NCBI GenBank assembly: GCA_029255685.2
Contig: CM055318.2
Location: 31,918,001-31,982,000, forward strand
Length of the DNA stretch: 64,000 nt
Direction of reading: 5' to 3'
DNA from: Silene conica
Lineage: Eukaryota; Streptophyta; Magnoliopsida; Caryophyllales; Caryophyllaceae
Shown: piece after piece, positions 23,559 through 35,957 of the stretch
How the letters are laid out: each line of letters begins with the position of its first letter
Position numbering within the stretch: position 1 is the first letter of the stretch
Program-made: the position numbers and the translations under genes
The notes under the pieces: generated by a model
Seen by the model: only the letters and a program-made list of their open reading frames with translations
Told to the model about the DNA's origin: nothing
The model's database searches: none

Positions 23559-25506
23559 TGTAACACGACTAACACCCTTATTTATTTAAAAGCGTTTAGC
23601 AAGACATTCTCAAATAAATAGAGTTGTTACCATCTCGGAATACCGAGGTAGTAGATAACAAAGAAAGGAAACACAATACTTTATTAAATATTTATAATGT
23701 CAAACAACTGATAAAACAACTGTCTCAACACTAATCAAAAGTCCGAACAACTCATAGATAACTACTATGGTGATCTAGACTCTAGTCTGGTCCGGATCCA
23801 AGCTCTCTTTCCATTCAGCTCTCACAGTCTCAAGTACCTGTCAATCTACTCTTCAATAATTTGGTTCATCACAGGTGATCACGAACACACAGGGCCAACC
23901 ACGAGGTTGAGTAGGGAAGTAGATAAATTATGAATAACAATACAATAACACCCACTTCCACCTCCATACCGCCTCAACCACCACTTACCGATAACACACC
24001 ACTTCTCATTCACAAGTCCCTACTCCTCCAATGGCCACATCACATGTCCCAATATCACATGCCCCAATATCACATACCCCATATCACATGACCCATAATC
24101 CTCCTCTCCGCATCATATAGTAATATGTAAAACAATGCCACCTCAACAACAACAAATAATAAACATCATATACCAATCTCATAATAACGAACAGTCTTAT
24201 TTCACAACACAATTATAATTCATGGTCGATTCCCCTACGTACCTCAATTTGCAGAATGACAAGCAACAACTGCTAGAAATATTCCACGCGGAACCCGTCA
24301 CCTAAACATAACATATATATTTAACGATTACAACCCGTCACTTAACCCGTATATTTAGAATAGTACAAATTGCTAAATATAGTAACTTACTAAATTTGGA
24401 AAGTTTCCCAAAGTAGAAACTTCCCGAAATGTAAACTTTGCCCAAAACGTAAACTACTTAAACTAAAATTAAGTAAAAATAATAATTATAATAATAATAG
24501 TAGTAGTAAGAATAATAAAAATAATAATAACAATAATAATAATACCCATCAACCCAACTCTCACGACTCCCTCCGAAGACCCGCGGAAAACCCAAACCCT
24601 CATCCACTACCGTTGTATCCACTGCCGGCAACCACCACCCATACACTCACCCCAGCATGCCCCACCACCATCACCCAGAGGTGGGTCGACTCCAGCCTGC
24701 GTGTCTAACCACGACCATAACCAGGCCTGGTTCGTCACCCAACATCGCAGCCATGACTGACGCTAACCCCTGCAACCACCACACGCAACCCTGACACCAC
24801 CCAGAACCACCATTGTCATCACCCTCGTCATCGGACCCATAAACACCGTGGTACCACCGTGTCGACCTCCCCCGAGTCAACGGTGGCACCACCCTAACCC
24901 CTATACGTAAACAACTCAAACCCACCAGCCCCAACGCCGCTATCATTTCTAACACCCACGACCACCACTTATATTCAGACCACCACCAAAACTCGATCCC
25001 GACACGCTTACCACAACAGACGCGAAATGGAGACAAAAGGAAAGAGAGAACGACATACTCACCTTAGGCTCGCCTGAAACCGACTCGAAAGCTCCCTGGA
25101 AACACCCTTAGCCTCACTCTATCTCTTTCTCTTTCTATCTCTCTCTCGTTGTGACTGATGTCGCTGCTAATGTTGAGGGGAGGCAAGTGTGAAGGAAAAG
25201 CTAGGTTTTAGGGTTGGTGGCATACGAGTGTTATACACTCGTGGTAGGGTTTGTTGGGGGGAGTTGGGCCGTGTGCATTATTGGTTAACTCTTGGCCCAA
25301 TCACAAGGATAATATTATGACTACTCACACGACCTTTACGTAATTCGAATTGAGCCCAACTTGTTATATAAGTATAACTCGTAACATTATTATAAATTTA
25401 ATATATCTACTTACGATAGCAATTAATATAAAGCCGTAACATAATATAAAACCTATAACACTAACTCCGAGTCATAACCCGAGTTTCGAAAATGAGAGGT
25501 ATTACA
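23559..25506 (-). repeat. Chromovirus 3' LTR (left on this strand)
   Basis: 1948 bp. It holds the uninterrupted form (cagtctcaagtacctg) of the site where the other LTR carries a MITE. It includes a TAA microsatellite near 24480-24545. Confidence 0.9.
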
Positions 25507-25660
25507 TTCTTCCCCCCTTAAAATGAACTTCGTCCCGAAGTTCAACCACACACATATATCGCCGTACTCATACTCAGATATATATCACATACCCAAAATA
25601 GACTCGAAACACGATAACATCAAAGTAAGGCACAAAATATTACATTCTACCCCCCTTAAA
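25507..25660 (-). promoter_or_regulatory. Chromovirus polypurine tract and upstream duplicate
   Basis: Read on the minus strand, TTAAGGGGGGAAGAA immediately precedes the 3' LTR and is itself preceded by gaacttcgggacgaagttca. About 137 bp further upstream a second tract, TTTAAGGGGGGTAGAA (25645-25660), is followed by a TGTAATATT LTR-like head. The same two-step arrangement occurs at 11971-12277 in the non-coding element. Confidence 0.8.
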
Positions 25661-25686
25661 TAAGAGTTACGTCCCCATAACTTACC

Positions 25687-28438
25687 TCAAAGAAACAGAT
25701 TTAGGTAACGCTCTCTCATGGATGCATCAGCCTCCCATGTAGCTTCCTCCATGTTATGATTGGTCCACAAGACTTTTACTAGCGCTGTCTCCCTATTCCG
25801 AGTCTTCCGAACCTTCCTATCCATAATCTCCTTCGGAGTCTCAGTATTGGATAATTGTCCATCTACCTCAATCACTTCAGGGTTCAACACATGCGATGGG
25901 TCACTCACATACCTCCTTAACTGCGAAACATGGAACACATTATGGACCTTAGATAGGGCTGGAGGTAAAGCTAATCAATATGCCACCTCTCCAACTCTGT
26001 CCAAAATCTCAAATGGTCAAATAAACTTTTGACTCAACTTCCCACGCTTTCCGAACCTCATCACACCCCTCACTGGAGATACTTTCAGTAGTACCTTCTC
26101 TCCTACATCGAACGAAATATCGCTCCTTTTGAGATCTGAATAACTCTTCTGCCTATCTTGGGCAGCCCTCATCTTCTGTCGGATTATCTGAATTTGCTCC
26201 ACCATCTTTTGGATCATCTTTGGCCCCAACACCACAGCTTCAGCTCGGTCATCCCAACACACAGGACTCCGACACTTCCTCTCATACAAGGCCTCAAAAG
26301 AAGTCATCCTAATGCTAGCATGATAGCTATTATTATACGAGAACTCTATCAATCCTAGCCGGTCCTCCCAAGATCCCCCAAACTCCAACACACAAGCTCT
26401 CAACATATCTTCCAAGGTCTGAATAGTCCTCTCAGTCTGGCCGTCTGTAGCTGGATGGAAAGGTGTACTCGTCTTCAACTGAGTACCCAAAGCGGACTGT
26501 AATTCCTGCCAAAATTTGGATATGAACCTCGAGTCTCGATCTGAAACAATGTCTTTGGGTACACCATGTAATTTGACCACATTCTGCACATAAGACTTAG
26601 CCAGCTCGACTTTACTCCAGGTATCTTTCATTGGAATAAAATGAGCGGACTTAGTCAACCTAACAACAATCACCCAGATCATGTTGTTGCCCCTCTGAGT
26701 TCGAGGCAACCCCACGATAAAATCCATAGAGATATTCTCTCACTTCCACTCAGGTACGTCTAAAGGCTGAATCTTCCCCTGAGGTCTCTTGTGCTCCCCC
26801 TTTACCCGTTGGCAAGTCAAACACCGAGATACAAACTCAACAACTTCCTTCTTCATATTAGGCCACTAGAAAGTCTCTTTGAGATTTTTGTACAACTTAT
26901 CACCCCCCGGATGAACGGAATATGGCGTAGCATGAGCTTCAGTCAGGATCTTCTTTTTCAATTCTTCATTATCAGGAACGCACCATCTCCCACTGAACCT
27001 CAGACAACCGTCAGGATGGATACTGAATTTTGATTCGATCTCTCCACCAGCTCCCTCGATCACCCCACGCCACTTCTGAATCCTAACATCATCTTTTTGC
27101 AACTCTCGAATCTCCCCATACAATTCTGGCTCTATAGTCAAATCACCAAGAGTATCTCCCTTTCGGAGCATAAAAATCCCCATCTCCCTTAACTCACTGT
27201 ACAATCTCACTCTCTGGCACTTCCTAAAGCATGAATGGACTTTCTACTTAGTGCATCTGCCACCACATTTGCCTTGCCCTCATGATAGATAATATGCATG
27301 TCATAGTCACCAATCAACTCTATCCACCTCCTTTGTCTCATATTCAACTCCCGTTGGGTTTAGATGTATTTCAAACTCTTGTGATTAGAAAAAACCTTAA
27401 AAGTGGCTCCATAAAGGTAATGACGCCACAATTTAAGTGCAAAGACCACTGCTCCCAACTCCAAATCATGTGGGATAATTTTCCTCATAGGTCTTCAGTT
27501 GTCGGGAAGCATAGACGATCACTCTCCCCTTATGCATTAACACACACCCTAGGCCATGCTTGGAAGCGTCGGTATAAACCTCGAAATTATCACTCCCATC
27601 AGGCAAAGTGAGGATAGGAGCTGTTTCCTTAAGAGTTAAGAATGTCTTCTCACAACTCTCATCCCAGACAAAACGTTTCTCCTTCCTTATCAATGATGTC
27701 AAGGGTTTTGCTATCTTTGAGAAATCCTTGACAAATCTCCTGTAATAACCTGCCAGTCCCAAGAAGCTTAGAATATCACTCACATTCTTCGGGCTTTGCC
27801 ACCTAGTTATTGCCTCGATCTTACTAGGGTCTACGGACACCCCCTCGTTGGATATCACATGTCCTAGAAAGGCAACCTTCTTTAGCCAAAATTCACACTT
27901 GCTCAACTTGACATTCAGCTCATTCTCCTCCAAAGTCTTTAGTACCTTCCGCAAGTGCTTCTCGTGTTCCTCCTCATTCTTGGAATACACCAGGATATCA
28001 TCGATAAATACAACCACGAATTTATCTAAATATGGACTAAATACCCGATTCATCAGATCCATGAAAACTGCCGGAGCATTAGTTAATCCGAATGGCATAA
28101 CCACGAACTCATAGTGGCCATAACTCGTTCTGAAAACGGTCTTAGGAATGTCTTCGTCTTTGATTCTCAACTGGTGATACTCCGACCTCAAATCAATTTT
28201 GGAGAAAACCCCAGCTCTACTTAACTGTTCGAACAGGTCATCAATCCTGGGCAACGGAGTAACGGTTCTTGATGGTCACATTGTTCAGCTCTCGATAGTC
28301 AACACAAAGCCTCAGACTCCCATCCTTCTTCTTCACAAATAATACGGGTGCTCCCCAGGGCGACACACTAGGTCGGATGAACCCCTTCTCAGCCAATTCA
28401 TCTAACAGCTTCTTCAACTCATCCATCTCTGATACCAC
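25687..28438 (-). pseudogene. Chromovirus pol: RT, RNase H, integrase, chromodomain
   Basis: Minus strand. The RT starts at about 28438 with [19 protein letters not shown], has a frameshift near 28250, then carries the catalytic [10 protein letters not shown] (about 27985-28015). RNase H follows ([15 protein letters not shown]) and breaks near 27466. The integrase zinc domain lies in about 26760-27210. The core ([24 protein letters not shown] with the catalytic Glu) is in 26017-26727. A C-terminal VSQLRRYV...VKVLWTNHNMEEATWE segment (25687-25938) is the chromodomain-like tail. Two breaks replace conserved Trp codons with stops near 26742 and 26868. Gag and protease are missing. The gene is dead. 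Confidence 0.9.
28427..28437 (-). other. Chromovirus primer-binding site fused to RT
   Basis: Minus-strand TGGTATCAGAG (initiator tRNA-Met type) lies three bases from the 5' LTR and runs straight into the RT coding sequence, with no leader, gag or protease between. Confidence 0.85.
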
Positions 28439-28440
28439 TT

Positions 28441-29858
28441 TGTAACACCCCCATTTATTTAAGAGCCTTCAGCAAGACATTCTCAAATAAATAGAGTTGT
28501 TACCATCTCGGAATACCGAGGTAGTAGATAACAAAGGAAGGAAACATAGTACTTCATTAAATATTTATAATGTCAAACAACTGATAAAACAACTGTCTCA
28601 AAACTAATCAAAAGTCCGAACAACTCGAAGATAACTACTATGGTGATCTAGACTCTAGTCTGGTCCGGATCCAAGCTCTCTTCCCATTCAGCTCCCATAG
28701 TCTCAAGCTAGGTAGCACAGACACATCTCGTAATGAGTCGTACCGTGTCCGACACCGTGTCCGACACCGACACTCCACGGACACACGTCGACCGATATCT
28801 AAACAGCCGTGTCTAACTTTCTACATTTATTTGGGCACGTGTCTGACGCGTGTCCATGATATTTGAGCCGTGTCCGTCGCGTGTCCATGATATTTGGTTA
28901 TGATTTGCGGTGAATGAGGTTCTTCAGATGAGAAATGCGCTATCGAAAGAGATAAATTATAATATTAATTCGGATGAGGAATGAAAATAAATTTATTATT
29001 AAGGGCAAATTTTACTTTCACTTATTTAAAATTAATATCAAATAGTTTTACAAAAATAAAATCAAACATTTATAACTATAAAATGTATATTTTATTAAAT
29101 TTAAATGCCGTGTCCCGTGTCCAAAATTTTATGACATGCCGTGTCCCGTGTCCGTGTCGTGTCCGTGTCCGTGTCCGTGTCCGTTTTGGTGCTACCTAGG
29201 TCTCAAGTACCTGTCAATCTGCTCCCTAATAATTTGGTTCATCACAGGTGATCACGAACACACATGGTCAACCACGAGGTTGAGTAGGGAAGTAGATAAA
29301 ATATGAATAACAATACAATAACACCCACTTCCACCTCCATACCGCGTCAACCACCACTTACCGATCACACACCACTTCTTATTCAAAAGTCCCTACTCCT
29401 CCAATGGCCATATCACATGTCCCAATATCACATGCCCCAATATCATATACCCCACATCACATGACCCATAATCCTCCTATCCGCATCATATAGTAATATG
29501 TAAAACAATGCCACCTCAACAACAATAATAAATAATAAACATCATATACCAATCTCATAATAACGAACACTCTTATTTCACAACACAATTATAATTCACG
29601 GTCGATTCCCCTACGTACCTCAATTTGCAGAATGACAAGCAACAACTGCTAGAAATATTCCACACGAAACCCGTCAAAAAAACATAACATATAATATTTA
29701 ACAATTACAACGCATCACTTAACCCGTATTTTTAGAATAGTACAGATTGCTAAATATAGTAACTTATTAAATTTGGAAAGTTTCCCGAAGTATAAACTTC
29801 CCGAAATGTAAACTTTGCCCAAAACGTAAACTACTTAAACTAAAATTAAGTAATAATA

Positions 29859-29893
<35 letters not shown>

Positions 29894-30861
29894 CATCACC
29901 CCAACTCTCACGACTCCCTCTAAAGACCCGCAGAAAACCTAAACTCACATCCACTACCGTCATATCCACTGCCGGCAACCACCACCCATACACTCACCCC
30001 AGCCTGCCCCACCACCGACACCTAGAGGTGGGTCGACTTCAGCCGGCGTGTCCAACCATGGCCATAACCAGGCTTGGTTCGTCACCCAACATCGCAGCCA
30101 CGACTTACACTGACCTCTGCAACCACCACACGCAACCCTGTCACCACCCAGAACAACCACTATCATCACCCTCGTCATCGGACCCACAAACACCGTGTTA
30201 CCACCGTGTCGACCTCCCCCGAGTCAACGGTGGCACCACCCCAACCCCTATACGTAAACAACTCAAACCCACCATGCCAGCCCCAACGCCGCTATCATTT
30301 CTGACACCCACGACCACCACTTATATTCAGACCACCACCAAAACTCGACCCTAGCGACACTTACCACGACAGACGCGAAAAGAAGACAAAACGAAAGAGA
30401 GAACGACATACTCACCTTAGGCTCGCCTGAAACCGACTCGAAAGCTCCCTGAAAACACCCTTAACCACCACCGTCGCCGCCTCACTTTCTCTCTCTCTCG
30501 TTGTGACTGTTGTCGCTGCTAATGTTGGAGGGAGGCAAGTGTGAAGGAAAAGCTAGGTTTTAGGGTTGGGGGTATACGAGTTTTATACACTCGTGGTAGG
30601 GTTTGTTGGGGGAAGTTGGGCCGTGTGCATGATTGGTTAACTCTTGGCCCAATCACAAGGATAGTATTATGACTACTCACACGACCTTGTTTACGCAATT
30701 CGAATTGAGCCCAACTCGTTATATAAGTATAACTAGTAACATTATTATTAATTTAATAGATCTACTTACGATAACAATTAAAATAATGCCGTAACATAAT
30801 ATAAAACCTATAACACTAACTCCGAGTCAAAACCCGAGTTTCGAAAATGAGAGGTATTACA
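28441..30861 (-). repeat. Chromovirus 5' LTR (right on this strand)
   Basis: 2421 bp. It matches 23559-25506 except for scattered differences and a 492-bp MITE insertion at 28708-29199. Confidence 0.9.
28708..29199. mobile_element. hAT-type MITE, 492 bp
   Basis: CTAGGTAGCAC at the left end and GTGCTACCTAG at the right form the terminal inverted repeat. GTCTCAAG is duplicated exactly at 28700-28707 and 29200-29207. Both ends are rich in cgtgtccg repeats. The other LTR of the same chromovirus lacks it and has a single GTCTCAAG, so the insertion happened after the retroelement landed. No coding capacity. Confidence 0.92.
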
Positions 30862-31954
30862 CTGAGTGCTCAAACATTTTCCCCAAGAAATATGCCGATA
30901 GAACAACTGTTGACAAAGACGGTTATCCTGTATACAAAAGAAGTGAAAGAGGACCGAAAATAAATAAGGACAGAGTCGTACTTGATAATGGCTCTGTTAT
31001 TTCATATAATTCGCAATTACCGTTGAAGTATCGTGCGCATATCAAGGTGGAGTGGTGTAACCAATCTCGAGCTATTAAATATCTATTCAAGTACATAAAT
31101 GAGGGATCCGATCGAGTGACAATGCAGTCTTCCTATAGACGCCGCAACTACGAAGATCCTGAACAATTAGATGAAATTAGACGATACTACGATTGTAGGA
31201 ATCTGTCGGCATGTGAGGCTTCCTGGAGGATATTCGCAATTGACATTCACCATAGGACTCCCGCTCTCAAAAGGCTGCAGTTTCATCTTCCTGGCGAGCA
31301 AAGTGTCATGTTTAATGATGAAGATCCTATTGACCAGGTCGTAGGTAGATCTTCGATAGGAGTGTCAAAGTTTCTATCTTGGATGGAGATTAATAGAAGT
31401 GAACATGAAGACCTCCGGGTAGCTAAGGAACTATTGTACTGTCAATTCCCGACTAAAATTGGGTGGAATAGGAAAAAGCGGTAGTGGACCCCTAGGGAAA
31501 AAAAATTTACGATAAGAAGGTTGCAACATGTCCCCCTGACTTGCGGTGCATTATATTACATGAGAATGATGTTGAACCATGTAAGGGGGAAGAAAATTTA
31601 TGAGGACATAAGAACGATGAACCATGTTCCTTATCCCACGTATAGGGAAGCGTGTTATGTTATTGGCTTGCTCGGGGATGATAGAGAGTACATTGATGCG
31701 ATAATGGAGGCAAGCGAATGGGGCTCTGGATGTTATCTTGGAAACCTTTTTGCGACTTTATTGTTACCCGGGGAATTGTCCATGCCAAGCGAAGTGTGGG
31801 AGAAAACATGGAGCCTCCTATCGGATGATATCCTTCACAGACAACGTCGTATCCTTCACAACCGAGGTACTCATTCAATCTGACGATTTGTCTTTAGTTC
31901 ATTTAATTTACATTTGTTGCACACTATGTTAATTATTATTATTACTATTATTAC

Positions 31955-32001
<47 letters not shown>

Positions 32002-33854
32002 GTAATATGCATATATATTAAAAATATACCATAATATTTGTGAAAACCTAATGATGAAAACAAAAAAAATCAATACAGGTTTAGAACTAACCGATGAGGA
32101 GTTGAAAAATTATGCATTGATCAACATAAAAGCATCACTCCAGCTAAAGGGGAGTACTTTAGCAAGATTTAAAGGAATGGCCCTACGCCCCTACCTGATA
32201 CATATGCGACGTCGCATCACACGAACACGTTGATCATGGCTGAGTTATCTTATGATAGAGAAATGTTGCAAGCAGAACACACGTCTCACATATCTTCAAT
32301 GACTGATGAACAAAGGTCGGTTTATAATCAAATCATGGAAGTTGTTGCATCTAATCAAGGAGGGGTGTTTTTTGTGTATGGCTATGGGGGGACTGCTAAA
32401 CCATTCATCTGGAGAACTTTGTTTGTCGCCTTTAGAAGCAAGGGGGAAATTGTTTTCCCTATCGCATCTAGCGGAATTGCAGCAACGTTGATACCTGGTG
32501 GTAGAACCGCGCACACGAGATTTGGCATTCCGATCAATGTCACCGAGGACTCCACTTGCCCTAAAATTAAACCCGGTAGTGATGTAGCGAAACTGTTGAT
32601 CATAGCGAAGCTTATTATATGGGACGAAGCACCAATGATACATAAACATAGCTTTGAGGTCGTTGATAAGAGTTTAAAAGACGTCATGCGTATTGTAGAT
32701 CCGCGTAATGAAACACAAACATTTGGCGGAAAAGTGGTCGTTTTTGGTGGCGATTTTCGCCAAACATTGCCAGTTGATCCTAACGGAAATAGAGCTGGCA
32801 TTGTGCATGCTTCTCTTTGTTCGTCGTATTTGTGGAGTTCATGTAAGGTATGTTCAAAACTTGGATACAAAAGGTTTACAAACGTTATTTAATTGATTTG
32901 TATATTCTTTAATTCTTTTAAGATTTGTTCTAAATTGTAGGTGCTTACGTTGACTAGAAATATGCGCTTACAACCGAGAAATAGTGCAGACACTAATGTA
33001 GATGAGATAAGGAAATTCTCGGAGTGGATTTTGGAAATTGGAGATGGGTTGGCTGGGAATCCAAGTGTTGGTGATGGTGAGGCCAACATAGAGTTCCCTG
33101 ACGATTTACTTATCCAGCAAGTCGTAGATCCCATTGCGTCCTTAGTAGCTATCACTTATCCATTCTTCAAAACCGTTTATGGGATCCAAATTATCTTCAA
33201 GAAAGGGCTATTCTTGCACCCACTCACGAAATAGTTGAAGATGTAAATGATTATGTGTTATCTCTTCTTGATGGGCAAAAGACCATATATTTAAGCGTTG
33301 ATGAGGTTAGTAGAGATGATAGAACTGTAAGTGATCTTGAACTATACTCCACTGAATTATTGAATGGTATTAAATGTTCTGGCCTCCCAAACCATGAATT
33401 AAGATTAAAAGTATTAGGTGCTATAATTCTGCTGCTTAGAAATATTGATCAATCACGTGGGTTATGCAATGGTACCATATTAATAGTGACAGATTTGGGG
33501 AGACGTGCTATTAGTTGTAAAATGTTGACTGGTAGTCCTAAAGGCGATAGAGTGCACATTGCCTGCATTACACTTACACCTTCAAATTCCAGTAAAATTT
33601 TAGTCCGGTTCAATAGAAGACAATTTCTCATTGTTGTTTGTTTTACGATGACAATAAACAAAAGTCAGGGTCAATCCTTATCTCAAGTGAGCATTTATCT
33701 TCCTAAGCCGGTCTTTAGTCATGAACAACTTTATGTAGCGATCTCTAGAGTTACTAACAAACAAGGTCTGAAACTATTGATTTGCTTCAATAACAAGCAT
33801 AGATCGAGTATTACAACTAATGTAGTTTACCGTGAAATTTTTCAGTATTTGTAA
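30862..33854 (+). pseudogene. Helitron Rep/helicase, central and PIF1-helicase part
   Basis: It continues the gene from 23558. An FPKKYADRTTVDKDGYPVYK segment is followed by a KYLFKYINEGSDR segment. An in-frame TAG sits at 31482-31484. An intron (about 31866-32079) contains a TTA microsatellite. A frameshift near 32180 precedes the PIF1-like helicase. The Walker A motif reads GYGGTAKPF instead of the usual GYGGTGKTF, so nucleotide binding is probably lost. Walker B (IIWDEAPM) and FGGDFRQTLPV are kept. A second intron (about 32848-32940) and a frameshift near 33210 follow. The C-terminal INKSQGQSL and YVAISRV motifs close the helicase; stop at 33852-33854. It is a decayed autonomous Helitron gene. 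Confidence 0.9.
31930..31999. repeat. (TTA)n microsatellite in a Helitron intron
   Basis: About 70 bp of TTA/TTATTA repeats within the intron between the central and helicase exons. Confidence 0.9.
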
Positions 33855-34374
33855 AGTTTATATTGCTTATAAAATTGTAAGATAATTTACATCGTTTATT
33901 TTATTTGCATCTATAGTAATGATTAGTACTTTAATTAATTTGTACTTGAGAATTTGATGTAAATATTTTACTTAGTAATTAATAGTGTAATATAATAGGT
34001 ATATGGAGCACGATGGGTGTAGGTGTGGGGTGTGAATTGAAGTTAACTACCGGGGTTGGTAGCATAATCTGAGGCAGTGAGCATAGGATTAGGTTAGGAA
34101 GGAGGTTTTGCCGTTTGACAATAGACGCGGTTTAGAGTTTAGACAGACACGACGCGGCCTGCCTAATAATAATAATAAATGCGAATCCTAAGAATAAAAA
34201 ACATATTCTGAAAATGAAGGCGAATGTCTGTTTTCATACAACCTTTTTCCGCGTTAAATATTGTTAGCAAGACATTAAGATAAAGACATACAGGCTGACA
34301 GTCTGCCACTAATTTCGTTTTACTCGTTCTCTTTATACTTTCGTCGTTTCGTGTGGGTTTGTCTATACTCTACG
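33855..34374. other. Helitron 3' flank / NHL upstream region
   Basis: No gene. A short potential hairpin (ctacc/ggtag, about 34044-34059) followed a few bases later by CTGA could be a decayed Helitron 3' terminus. The expected T after it is absent, so this is weak. The rest is probably upstream sequence of the NHL gene. Confidence 0.35.
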
Positions 34375-34380
34375 CAGTAC

Positions 34381-34390
34381 TTTATATAAT
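34381..34390 (+). promoter_or_regulatory. Putative TATA box of the NHL gene
   Basis: TTTATATAAT is followed about 30 bp later by a CT-rich stretch (ctctctcttcttct), a common arrangement at plant transcription starts. The predicted start is near 34412-34425. Confidence 0.5.
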
Positions 34391-34414
34391 AACTCTACTG
34401 CCTTAATCCAACTC

Positions 34415-35886
34415 TCTCTTCTTCTATCTTAACTTATTTGTCTTCACGTTTCTTAATCTCCCTCATTCTCTCACCTCACCCTACCCCATTAAACCAAATT
34501 CAAACTAACATCAATCTTTCAAGTCTAAACATTTATATCGGATTTCGTTTAAGCTTCTCCCATCATCATCCTCACCTATATATCCAGGTATTTTTACTTC
34601 TCATTTCTCTCTTTTTTTTTTGTTGAAAAAGTATGTACAATTGCAAATGCCATGTACTACTGGGAAATTGCTTTCTACTTTTGTTTATATTATTTCTCAC
34701 AAATTTAATTCAGACGGGGAGAATATACAAGCGAGTTGAGACATAATTGCTATTATTACAAATTTTCGTATATTTTCAATAAAATAACCTCTATACTCCG
34801 GAATTTGTTTTATTCATGCCTTTTATTAGCGTTTCATTCATCTACGCCATAAATTAACGCGTTATTCATTTATTATTCCTTCCTCTTTTTCATTTACTCA
34901 AAATTTTCCATGTTTTAATTAGCAGTGGAGTTAACTAGGATAAATATGTCGTGTCTTCATATTAATGCCCAAAAACAAATTAATATTCAAACGGACGGTC
35001 TAATTGGTGTTTTTTTTTTTTGCCAAACGTGCCCACTTTGAAAAAATAGATCATGTTACTAATTTATCAAAAGTGTTAACTATTTATCAAAACTGAGTAT
35101 TTTTTATTTGTCGCATGTGAGACCGTCCTAGAGTAGAACGTGTGTGATTCAAAATATTTGATTACTAATTTATCAAAAATGATAATTATTTATCAAATAT
35201 ATTATTTTTCAATTGGTGGCCCTCCTACAGTATAATTTGTGATATTCAAAATATTTGATTAGCAGAGGTGATAATATTACATATATGCGTAATTACCTTT
35301 ATTTTATAATTTTACCCACTAAATTAGTTGATGCCTAGAGTTATTTGAGGTATTAATAATTGGGAGGATCGGATTTTTTTTGATGATAAGGGGTTTGATC
35401 TTATTCGGGCATGTAACAATACCATGATAATCAATACCTATTACCTACCATGTAAGCTCAATTCACGGGGTTAACCCTTATTGGAAAACATATGACCAAG
35501 TCTCATCCCTTAAACCCATAACATAGTCTATCATTTGGATATTTTAAAGAAATTCGGATCTCCACTTAAGCAAGAGTACTTGATTGTAGGATTTAGGATC
35601 GGATTTACCAGTATGGGAGTATGAGTAATGCTTTACCGTCAACAACTACCCCCTTTATATTATTGCTATAATTCAATTAGGGACACAGTTAATCTCTTAA
35701 TACGTACGTAACATGCACTATAACATTAGTCAAATGTTTTTGGCATTTGTATTAATTAATCGGAGGTATATGATGAAGTTGAAAAACATGACAATGAAGT
35801 TTGGTTTATTGGATGTATTCAATTATGTGAATGTTATAAAATGCAGATATTAAGATGATAATATTGTGTAATTGTTTCCTGTGCAG
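34415..35886 (+). other. Predicted 5'-UTR exon and leader intron of the NHL gene
   Basis: A good donor (CAG|GTATTT, GT at 34588-34589) ends a CT-rich untranslated exon. A good acceptor (tttcctgtgCAG, AG at 35885-35886) lies 71 bases before the ATG. The interval, about 1.3 kb of AT-rich sequence without coding potential, would be a leader intron. Inferred from signals only. Confidence 0.45.
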
Positions 35887-35957
35887 CAGATTTTACCTGC
35901 CTTTAATATCTGAAGCATCTAAGCAACTTAGCTTGTTAAAGTATAAAAAAAGTCAAT

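Larger units (their letters stand above)
23559..30861 (-). mobile_element. Chromovirus-type Ty3/gypsy element, internally deleted
   Basis: The LTRs 23559-25506 and 28441-30861 read TGTAACAC...GGTATTACA on this strand. The element is on the minus strand: primer-binding site at 28427-28437, purine tract at 25507-25520, pol between. Order RT-RNase H-integrase with a C-terminal chromodomain-like segment indicates a chromovirus, probably the Tekay/Del lineage. Gag and protease are absent and RT begins at the primer-binding site. The LTRs differ at many places besides a 492-bp MITE, so it is older than the copia elements. It interrupts the Helitron gene. Confidence 0.92.
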
